Shown in pieces: positions 1-8,943 of a DNA stretch of 64,000 nucleotides (positions are counted from its first letter, which is position 1; each line of letters opens with the position of its first letter). Origin of the DNA: Puccinellia tenuiflora (taxonomy: Eukaryota; Streptophyta; Magnoliopsida; Poales; Poaceae); contig QRDG01000964.1 of the NCBI GenBank assembly GCA_012064385.1, positions 186,001 to 250,000 of the forward strand. The letters are read 5' to 3'. The position numbers and the translations under genes are program-made. The notes under the pieces are model-generated. The model did no database searches. It was not told the origin of the DNA and was given only the letters and a program-made list of their open reading frames with translations.

Positions 1-1444
1 AATCTACAAATTAAGCTGCATCAAGCCAAAACCCAAATCAAATCTAACAATAAATTAGTACCCGCAACAATCCCTAACGAATACTACTACCTACCTCTTT
101 TCACAAATATTAGACGTTTAACACATTTTAAAGTGGGACTAGATACACACAATAATGATCAAACCAACGGGAAAATTTTAACATTTTAAAGTGGGACTAA
201 ATATAAGCGTACCTACTGTATCCAGTCTCATGATAAAACCCTAGTCGGATCTAACAAACCCTAACTGTTAGCAAACCCTAACAACTAAGAGACAATCCTA
301 TGCACTGACAAAACACTAATCGCCAACACAAATCCCTAAATACTCTAATCGGTGAGGGCGGAAACCAGACAGAGAGAAGAAGGGCTCCGACAGGGAGAAA
401 TCTACCGGGGAATTTCCCTCCCGGAGGGGGGAATCGCCGCCATCGTCATCGCCATCACGCCAAGCATCATCGGGATCATCATCAACATCATCTCCACCAT
501 CAACACCATCATCACCGCCATCATCCCATCTCATCTCGCTGTAACAATTATCATTGTGTTGCTATTAGTTCATCGGAATCGTATCCCGGGCGTTGATTAC
601 CACTTGTAGTTGATGTTTGAGAGTTTTATCGGTGAATTATCATTACAATCAGATTGTTTCCCTTATTCATATCACCTCTTATCATGATCTATATGATGTC
701 TTGTGAGTAGTTCGTTTGGTTCTTGAGGACATGGGGAAAGCCTAGTTGCTAGTAATTGCATAATGTTGAGTAATATTTAATGGTTTGATTTATGTTGTGG
801 TGTTATTCCTCTAGTGGTATCGTGTGAACGTCGAGTACATGATACTTCACCTTTCAAAGGGCCTAGGGGAATGCATAGTGTATTTAGTTTGCTTATGGTA
901 GGTTTGCAGGAGTGACAGAAACCTAAACCCAAATTTGTGAACTGGTGCACTAGGGAGTGTAGGGTCTCGGAGTTTAAGACTGCGGTTAGGTTTTTATCTT
1001 AATTACTTTCTTGTAGTTGCGGATGCTTGCAAGGGGTTTAATCACAAGTATGTATTCGTCCAAGTAAGGGCGGTGCATTAGCATAGGTCCATCCACACAA
1101 CACTTTATCAAAACATTGAAGGTTAATCACCGGCATGCAATGAAACTGGCTAGGCAGAAACTCCCATGTGTACTCGAGAACGTTTTAATCTTCATAAGTT
1201 ACACAACCGGCCTGTCCTTTGAGCTTAAAAGGATTGGGCTATTTGCTGCAATTATCGTAGCACTCTTTTATTTACTTGTTCTTTATTTGTTCATTAAATC
1301 AAAAATCCAAAAACATTTCTCTTTTAGTGCTTGCAGTGAAATCTTGCTGAAAACCACTTGTCAACACCTTCTGCTCCTCGTTGGGTTCGACACTCTTACT
1401 TATCGAAACGACTACGATAGATCCCCTATACTTGTGGGTCATCA
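1..1444 (+). mobile_element. LTR of a Gypsy retrotransposon (element 1), start outside window
   Basis: This is non-coding sequence that ends in CA at 1444 and is followed 11 bases later by a tRNA-Asp-like primer binding site and then gag. The last 80 bases (TTCGACACTCTTACTTATCG and onward to GGGTCATCA) closely resemble the LTR ends at 16260-16335 and, on the minus strand, at 45312-45400, so three related Gypsy elements are present. The LTR start is not recognisable and probably lies before base 1. The short reading frames inside it (for example around 352-609) are low-complexity and not genes. Confidence 0.7.
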
Positions 1445-1455
1445 AGACTCTTTTC

Positions 1456-1473
1456 TGGCGCCGTTGCCGGGGA
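1456..1473 (+). other. Primer binding site, tRNA-Asp type
   Basis: TGGCGCCGTTGCCGGGGA is complementary to the 3' end of plant tRNA-Asp including CCA, as I recall that tRNA. It primes minus-strand DNA synthesis in Athila-like Gypsy elements. The identical 18-mer recurs at 16346-16363, and a version with two changes lies at 45283-45300 on the minus strand. Confidence 0.85.
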
Positions 1474-1559
1474 GTATAGCGTTATTGGTAAGTGGAACTG
1501 GTAAGAAACTCTTTTATTGTAAGTGCTGTTTTTATTTTTGCTTGTTACTTTGCTTCGTT

Positions 1560-2765
1560 ATGGAGCACTCTTCACTTAATATGCTGTTTGGGAGTGACTC
1601 TGCCACCGCACCTGTGGTGGATAAGAGTCCTCCGCTCTCTGAAATTGATCCATTTAAAATACCCATGGGAATTATTGATCATGTTATGAGTAACCGTTAT
1701 GCAGGGGATGGAACCATCCATCCAGGTTATCATTTGCTTTATATTAAAGATCTGTGTGAGCTATTTCAGATTGCAGGTATGTCAAAAGAGGTAATCATGA
1801 GGAAATTATTCTCAATATCACTAAAGGATAAAGCTATGGATTGGTATATGCTTCTGGATAATTCTCATTTGATGGATTGGAAAGAGCTTATGTCTCTCTT
1901 TTAGTCTAAATTTTATCCTCTTCATGAAATTCATCAAGATAGAAATTATATTTATAACTTTTGGCCACATGAAGGAGAAAGCATCGCTCAAGCTTGGGGG
2001 AGGTTGAAATCTTTAATGCTTAAATGTCCCAATCATAAGCTTCCTAATGATATAATTGTCAACAATTTCTATGCGAGGCTGCCTCGCAATGATAAGGATA
2101 TGCTTGATGCCTCTTCTCTTGGATCCTTTACAAACAAAGAAGTTAATGCTAAATGGGATTTAATTGAAAGGATTTATCGCAATGCAGAAGATTGGGAGAT
2201 CGACAAAGGTAAAGAATCAGGTATAAATTATGAGTATGACTGCATTAAATCTTTCATGGAAACTGAACGTTTTAATATGCTTAGTGCTAAGTTTGGGCTC
2301 GATTCTCAAATTGTTATTGATCTTTATAAATCCTTTGCTGACCATATTAATATTCCAAAAGAAAAGTGGGATAAGTATCATGAACCATTTAAAGACGTTT
2401 GTAAAACGGATGTGCTTGCTAGTGATGATGTGCCTGTCCAAACAGTTGAATCTGTTTTTCCTGCTGTTTACTTTGAAAAACCACCCTTTCCTATAAAAAT
2501 TAAAGAACACTCAATCGTGGCTAGTGTGGTTAATAAAAGTGAAAGGAAAGCTTATGAACCTGATGAACAACTTGAAATTGCCTCTCCAGTAGCTTTGGTC
2601 AAAGATCTTGTAACTGAGAACGTCGATGGAAGTTCTATTTATTTTTGTGAAGCTGCTACTAACATTGTTAGACAAGATAAAAGTGCAAAAGTGGTTGGTA
2701 CTCCTATGGTCTCTGTCAAGATAGGTGATCATTGCGATTATGGATTATGTGATATGGGTGCAAGT
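1560..2765 (+). pseudogene. gag-protease of Gypsy element 1, one internal stop, 3' truncated
   Basis: The frame opens at the ATG at 1560 and codes for a Gypsy Gag. It has the retrotransposon-gag region (around KDKAMDWYMLL, then AWGRLKSLMLKCPNHKLPND) and, at its end, an aspartic protease start with the active-site motif DMGAS at 2751-2765. A single TAG at 1902-1904 interrupts the frame between LMSLF and SKFYPL; the same frame stays open on both sides, so this is a nonsense mutation and not a frameshift. The element breaks right after DMGAS, where sequence of the minus-strand FAR1-like gene begins. Reverse transcriptase, RNase H and integrase are absent. Gag would form the particle core in the cytoplasm. 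Confidence 0.8.
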
Positions 2766-2782
2766 CCGATCCCACTGCGCTC

Positions 2783-4869
2783 TCAAAAATATCGAGATCA
2801 CCAATCTTTTTCAAATCTTCTTGCAAGAGGTAGAAATTCTCCGGAGTAAATACCTTGGAAGCAGCCACCTCAATCTCATTTGAATCAGTAATTGGCACTG
2901 GTGTAGACTGTGAACACGCGCAGTCATCCTTAGCCTCTTTTTCACGGATGCGACCAATAGCATTTTCATAGTGCAAAATCAACTGAACTAGGCACATACG
3001 AAAGTCAAGGTGAAGATGAAGACGGGAGTTCAAACTTTCGCTCCTCTGGTTGCTTCGCATACCAAGAAAAAAACCATCTGTTAGAAAAGAGGCGGCCCAA
3101 AGTAACTTCTTCTTGTACATCCTTCTTAGCCAGTCCTTGGTTCTATCGGACTGGTGCTCTTTGAGGAAAGCTTGCCATCTCTCCTCAAAGACTTCATGTG
3201 AAGTGGGATAGTACACAAGTGACCGGAACTCCGACTGTGACTCGCTATTGCTACTGAGATGTTTCTGCATATTTTTCTCTATATGCCACGAACATAAACG
3301 GTGCCTCACACCAGTAAAGACCCTCCGAATTGCTCTGATCATGGCCGCGTCCCCGTCAGTTATTACAGACTTTGGTTTCTTCTGACACATTGCCTTCAGG
3401 AATGTCTGAAGCACCCAAGCATAGGTTTCCTCTTTCTCGTTTGACACGATGGCACACCCAAATACTGTAGTCTTACGGTGACTATTAAGACCAACAAAAG
3501 GAATGAATGGCATGCCATATCGATTCATTTTGTAGGTGCTGTCAAAGACCACCACGTCACCGAAGTCTTGATAGTCCTGACGTGACTGAGAATCACACCA
3601 GAACAAGTTTTTCAGACGTCCTTTTTTATCTTGCTGGTACTCATAAAAGAAACTCGGGTCCTTCTCTTTTCTGCGTTGCATCATGTCAATGGCAATGGTA
3701 GCATCGCCCTTCGATATCAGTTGCCTCTTCACCCTGGAACAAAAATTGTACACATCCTTACTGACCCAGCCTCGATTTTGGTACCCACCAACTTTGCTGG
3801 TCATGTTTTCAATTATAACGTGCTTCCTGACCCCTGCTGCTTCCGACGCTAATATCTCTGCTTTTTCGAAATCCTTGATCTTTCTATGGGACCGAAGAAA
3901 TGGGACTTCGTCTGGTCTAGCAAGAACATGGTTGTGGTTGTCTGTGAACTTTCCAACAGACCATAGACCAGTAGATCTATCAAGCTTCACTTCCAGACGT
4001 GCATTGCAATGGCAGCGCGTCTCAGCTCTTGGCCTTCGTTTACGTTTACGGCCGTCCATTTTCAGGTACTTGGCACTTCTTTGTCCTGTCCTCAAACACA
4101 CGAAATGTCTGAAGCGTATCTGTTTCGAAGGACCTTTTACCCGCCTGGACTTACACTTTCTTATGCCGAAACCATGCTCTTTGGCATACTGGTTGTAAAA
4201 CCGGTAAGCCGCAAGTTCAGAAGTAAATGTCATGGCCATCATCTGCTGGTATCTTTCCCGTACGTGGATATGTTCTGGTTCGCCACGGTATTCAGGCTCA
4301 CAGTTAGCTGCATCGGTGACCTAAACAATTAAAAAAAACACATATAAGTCATAAATTTAAAAGCTTCCAATCAGTAATTCTCAAACAATGAATAATAAAC
4401 ATACTTCACTCCTGTTTTCGGAGTAGGAAACATCAGCACTATTCTCCTCTTTATGGCCATCGACGTACATCTACACAATTTAAAACAAGAACTGTAAGCT
4501 GTTGTGCCGAAAAGTTGCAACAAAAAAAAACACATGACTCACCTTATTATCATATTCGGGTCCATTCCCACTTATGCTACCATCATCGTCGGATCCATTT
4601 GCACTCCACATATCATCATCGTCGGATCCGTCCACCCTATCATCATCATCGGTTCCGCTTCCACTCATGGTATCATCATCTGATCCGTTTCCACTCATGC
4701 TATCATCATCTGATCCGTTTCCATTCAAGCTATCATCGTCGGATGCGATCCAGTCAAGGTGTTCGTCATCGGAAGGTACATCAGTTGGCCAAACAAACTC
4801 TTCCGAAGTATGATAACCGTCTTCAAATAGATTTTCCTCGTCACTACTCATGGTCATATAGTCCTCCAT
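2783..4869 (-). CDS. FAR1-related / MULE-type transposase-like protein, 3' truncated
   Basis: Three exons fit well: 4869-4543, 4470-4405 and 4320 to about 2783. Donors are AAG|GTGAGT and GAA|GTATGT; acceptors are GTGTAG and TGTTTAG; all joins keep frame. Exon 1 (109 residues) starts MEDYMTMSSDEE and is very acidic, with imperfect repeats of a GNGSDDD-like unit. Exon 3 carries a FAR1 DNA-binding domain (about residues 160-265: FTSELAAYRFYNQYAKEHGF, later a CHCNARLE and NHNH zinc-binding part). A MULE transposase core follows, with FDSTY and TDGDAAM giving two aspartates, then CSWH, then the RSESLNSR glutamate. FAR1/FHY3 proteins are nuclear transcription factors derived from MULE transposases. 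The usual C-terminal SWIM zinc finger is missing because the frame runs into Gypsy element 1 at about 2765-2785. It could be a host FRS gene or an element transposase; no MULE terminal repeats were found around it. Confidence 0.7.
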
Positions 4870-4871
4870 AA

Positions 4872-5160
4872 CTGCAGATATCATCAACATAAAAATATGT
4901 AATCAAAATCTGACAGTACATTAAACTAGTTTTAACATCACATTTATTCAATCAAAGATTTAGCACTACCCTATAGAATGCCTTCTTCATATATCCAGAT
5001 CGATTGACTACTCATCAACTAAGAGAACGGAACATTTACCTTAGTACGGCCGTCAGCGCCGAAAAAGTGTGATCTGTGGACGACAAAGCCAGGGAGTGAA
5101 GAGGACGAGCCGGCGACGGTCACAGGTAGATCCCAGTTGAAACCGGCTGTGGAGCGGGGA
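4872..5160 (-). promoter_or_regulatory. 5' untranslated exon and leader intron of the FAR1-like gene
   Basis: Reading the minus strand, an acceptor CTGCAG ends at 4872, one base before the TATGGAG start context. A donor AAG|GTAAAT lies at 5040/5039, giving a 168-bp leader intron. The preceding GC-rich exon (about 5040-5160 and upstream) has no long open frame in phase and is read as 5' UTR. Upstream, 5165-5370 is GC-rich with GAGGCGAAGGCGG-like repeats and probably belongs to the promoter or CpG-rich leader. Confidence 0.5.
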
Positions 5161-5502
5161 CCGAGTGACGCAGCGGATTGGAGATGGCCGCCCTAGCCGC
5201 CGGGGAAAGCGTGGTCGACGGAGCTGCTGGCAGGGACGACGACGTGCCTGCCGAAGGCGGCGAGGAGCGGAGATCGCGAGGCGAAGGCGGCGAGGTGCGG
5301 AGATCGCGAGGCGAAGGCGGGAGCGGAGATCGCGAGGCGCCGAGCGGGACGTGCGGATCGTGATTTAGTTTTGGGCGAGCGGGACCGGCGTGCGGTTTAG
5401 AAGTAGGACCGTACCGTATGAAAATACGAGATCGTACAGGGCCTGGATATGGGCTTCGGTGGGCAAACCTCATTACCGCGTTAAAATAAATATAAAATTG
5501 GA

Positions 5503-5891
5503 ATGACGATCGTGCCCTGGGGGGTACACCAAAGCACAGCCCTTGGGAAATTTGTGGCCTACGACAGGGCGTTCGTAGAGCACACCGGGCACAAGTTCTA
5601 CGCGTGCCACCGTCCCGGTGCACTTTCATGCGGTTGGATGCGATGGCTGAGCCAGAGCACGCACCGCACCTCCATCAAGCCCTGCACGAGCTCTGGTTTG
5701 GCGAGATGGAAGAGAACGAGCGGAACCGTCAGAATTCGTACGACGAACAGATGGAACCGATAATCCATGAACTGCGGGAGCAGCAACGAGAGCGCGTGGA
5801 AGCACTGAGGCAGGAGTGCGCTAGATTAGCCACCATGATTCAGGAACTTAAGGATATGTTGGACAAGGTTGCTGCTAGATGTAATGTGTAA
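5503..5891 (+). pseudogene. GRF-type zinc-finger-like gene remnant with frameshift
   Basis: One frame (5503 onward) reads VEHTGHKFYACHR then CGWMRW, which fits the HxGxxFYxC ... CxWxxW core of plant GRF zinc fingers. The continuation expected in that family is in another frame from about 5640: DAMAEPEHAPHLHQAL, then an acidic coiled-coil-like helix rich in E, R and Q ending VAARCNV at 5888. A one-base indel near 5630-5645 therefore breaks the gene. The N-terminal part of the finger is also eroded. Small GRF proteins of this layout are common in grass transposon-rich DNA; a function is not known. It runs divergently from the FAR1-like gene. Confidence 0.4.
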
Positions 5892-6382
5892 TTAGGCTTA
5901 ATCATCTTGCTAGTATTAGTGTAGTAATTTGCAGTATCCTTTTGGTGGCTTCTCATTTTGGACAGTGTAATGCCACGATAGATCTCGTGCACAAGTTCAT
6001 GTGCACAAGTTTACTGATTTCCCTATTTTGGTGTGTTCTTTTGGTGGCTTGCTAATCAATACTAATGTTAATCAAACAGAATGTTGGGGAAATATGCGAC
6101 ACACGTTTGACTTGCCAAAATTTCGATAAGGCAGAGGATGGTGTAGTTATGCCACATAGTTCTTTCCCCTTCAGCCCACATACAGGTCGCTCTCAACCTT
6201 ATCTGAAAAATCCCCACCCACCACCAGTTCACTCGCCCCCTGGCTCTAACCCTAACTCTAGCCACATCTCTGCGGCGGCGCCGACCTCTCCGGCACGCCG
6301 AACCTCACCATTTTCCGCGCGCACCTCTACGCACCACATCTAATTCCTTTTCAATTTCATGAGTCGTTAGCTGTAATACAAA

Positions 6383-7074
6383 ATGGTGAACAACAGCAGT
6401 AACAAAGTTCCCTGGCCTCAACAGCCTGTGCTCTGTACCATGCGAGGTAAACTTGTTTTCAGTTTACGGCTGTGCCAACACAAGACGCATATATCTGGAT
6501 ATAGGCTGTCAATGAAAGTTTAATTAACATGATTTTATTGGTTTCAGGTCCCAATATTCTTTCATTCGAGATGTACTCCATGCGATACAGGTTTGGCAAT
6601 GAAGTTAACATGACCAGGGCAAGAAGGAAAAATCTTAAAAGAATTGTTAGAAGTTATAGACCAAAAATTCCTTACTATGTTTGCACCCTCAACAAAACGA
6701 CAATCTGCAAAAGAAATATATTAATTCTCTTGGAACTTTAACCATGCCTATAATGCCTATCTTAATTACTCTGTGTATGTACTGTAACGAACTTAACTGT
6801 TTCTGTCTTTCCTTTGTAGTAATTCTCATCCAATTTTGCCAGGAAGTATATGATGCCTTGCATATCTGAAGGACAAACAATCAACTTCTCCTGTGTTTGT
6901 TGCCAAGATGTTATCGGTAAAGTTAAAGCGAAGTGTGATAATGAAGGTACTGTCAGTTTCACATCAAACTGGGGAGATTATGTGCACCAACACAAACTGC
7001 ACGAAGGTGATGTTTGTGCCTTTCAGTTTGGAGTAGAAGCGGGCTCTCTAATCGTGACGGTGCATCTTTTATAG
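6383..7074 (+). pseudogene. B3 DNA-binding domain gene (REM-like), probably broken
   Basis: Exon 1 starts at ATG 6383 (MVNNSSNKVPWPQQ) and ends at a donor GAG|GTAAAC at 6446/6447. An acceptor TTTCAG at 6547 opens exon 2, which stays in frame (GPNILSFEMYSMRYRFGN ... RPKIPYYVCTLNKT) until TAA at 6739-6741. A last segment, 6823-7074, encodes SNFARKYMMP ... TSNWGDYVHQHKLHEGDVC and ends at a stop. The SFTSNWGDYVHQHKLHEGDVCAF part is the strand-and-turn core of a B3 domain (plant transcription factors that bind DNA in the nucleus). The only plausible acceptor before it (TTTGTAG, 6819) is followed directly by an in-frame TAA, so as read the last exon cannot be joined. A GC-rich leader with CCTAACTCTAGCC-type sequence lies at 6240-6380. 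Confidence 0.5.
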
Positions 7075-7435
7075 CTAGTTATGTGAGCATTAGTAAGATA
7101 TGTAGCTAGCTATGTGAACTGTGTGAACTTGTTGGGTTGAGAAGTACTATATATTTGAATATAGGACGCTGCTATTCCGAGGTCGACCTCATTTTTATCC
7201 AAAGCAAGGTCAGCCTGACATCTTCTGTCCTTTCCATTTTAGGAAAGCCAACAAATCCGCTTATTTCTAAAAATAGTAACATGCAGCCCGAAACAAAACA
7301 AAAATCGTGCACGCTCACAGCCCGGACTTTTTTTTTTTTGCCATCCCGGACTTTTCTTCCTCACTCACGCGGAAGCGTCTTTCCTTCCTCGTTGACTTTT
7401 CTTCTCTCCGAAAAAGGATGAAAAACAACATCCAT

Positions 7436-8300
7436 CTAAGCACGAACAAGCAATATCTCCGGAAAATACGAATAAGTTCCGTCCAAAAAAACAATTACAC
7501 CTAAAATAAGTTTCAAGAAGTTCCATCCAAAAAACAAGTTACATCTAGAAAAAGAAATTACATTTCGACCTCCATCCCAAAGAAATTCCACCCAAAAAAT
7601 CTTTACTACAGTTCATACAAATGTATGAAAGTTCCATAAAAAAACAAGTTAATCTGGAAAAAAAATTACATATCGAGTTCCATCCCAGAAGAAATTTCAT
7701 TAAAAAAAACTGTACTACACTATATAAAGATGTATCAAAGTTCCACTTAAAATAAGTTACATTTGAAGAAACAAATTAAATCTCGAGCTCCATCCCAAAG
7801 AAGTTCCACCCAAAAAGAAAACTATACTGTACTACAGTACATATAGATGTATCAAAGTTTCATCCAAAATAAGTTACAGTACATTTGTAAAAACAAATAA
7901 AATCTCGAGCTCCATTCCGAACAAGATTCCATCCAAAAACAAAACTATACATCTCAAGGTAATTACCGTTTAAATCATCTCCTAGCTAGTTCATGCAGCA
8001 AACTCGTGATTCTGGGCAGGGGCGTCCTAAGTTTCATCTAAACTAAGTTTCATCCAGAACAAATTCCATCCAAAAAAAATAGAAACAAAAAACTACATCT
8101 TGAGCTCCACCCAGTAAAGAAGTTCCATAAAAAAATCCATTCAAAAATAAAATTACATCTAATCTACTTCAAGTACTCAACTTCATACGGAAGCTCCATC
8201 AGAAAAAAATCAAAAGCAACCGAGTTCCATCCAAAATACTACAGTATGACGAGAAGTTCCATCCCAAAAAGGTTTCATCCAAAAAAAATCAACTGAGTTA
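7436..8300. repeat. Degenerate tandem repeat, unit about 115 bp, A/C-rich
   Basis: Units open with AGTTCCA(T/C)CC-AAAA, then AAGTTACAT, a run of A, AAATCTCGAGCTCCATCCC and end in TACA-TAGATGTATCAA. Four clear units start near 7512, 7630, 7740 and 7856; eroded pieces with the same GTTCCATCCAAAA words continue to about 8290. No reading frame is conserved between units. I do not recognise the family. Confidence 0.6.
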
Positions 8301-8339
8301 CCGACTACATCAATTGCATCCGTCTGCAATTTTCGGCGC

Positions 8340-8929
8340 ATCAACATGGTCGGAGCTTGGCTCCGGCAATTCCCCATGAGAATTACTGGTAGCCGACGAC
8401 GGTGGTGACGGCGACCCCGCGCTCGACGGGTCCGTCCTCCGCGGCTCCCGTCTCCGTCACCACCACCAGATCAGCGGCGGCGCCGCCACGGAAGAAGCGG
8501 AGATGAAGGGATGCAGCTTCCGCCGCCGCAGGGATGAAGCCGCCGCGAGGATGAAGCAGCCGCCGTGAGGATGCCGTCTCCGCCACGAGGATGCAGCCTC
8601 CGCCGCGGGAAGGGGCTTGTTTGTTGCTTGTGGTGGGTGGGCTGCGGGGACAGCAGGTTCATCGTGGGCGAGCTCTGAGCAGCCGGATCCGGCAGCAGTG
8701 CAGAGCGGGAGAGGAATCGGTGGTTGGCAGATTGGATGAGGAAGGGTGTGGTCCGGCGGCCATGAGTTGACCTGGAGAGGAGTGGAGGGGGGGATTGATT
8801 ATCGAGTTGCACAGTTTGTTGGGTGGATCTGGAGAGCTGTGGGCATGGTGGCATCGAACGACATGGACGCGTGACCTCGCGATTAGTTACAACAAAGTCA
8901 GTGTAGAAATAGAAAATGCGTTGAATATA
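8340..8929. repeat. GC-rich non-coding segment with a 20-bp minisatellite
   Basis: About five units of a 20-bp motif (AGGATG-AGCC-CCGCCGCG type) lie at 8508-8607. Reading frames on the minus strand here are low-complexity Ser/Arg/Pro strings created by the repeat, and I do not treat them as genes. The segment is the immediate left flank of the LINE; the 14-bp target sequence of that LINE is at 8930-8943. Confidence 0.45.
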
Positions 8930-8943
8930 ATGAAAGTTCCTGT

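Noticed and set aside
352..609. 85-codon frame rich in Ile/Ala in the first LTR
   Set aside because: ATC/ATCATC simple-repeat translation (TCATCATCA tract), not a protein.
1990..2003. AAGCTTGGGGGAG in element 1 as a polypurine tract
   Set aside because: It lies within the gag coding frame (AWGRL) with no LTR after it; resemblance to the tract of element B is coincidental.
5120..5629. 169-codon minus-strand frame upstream of the FAR1-like gene
   Set aside because: Pro/Ser/Arg low-complexity over the promoter and leader; it overlaps the GRF-like remnant in antisense.
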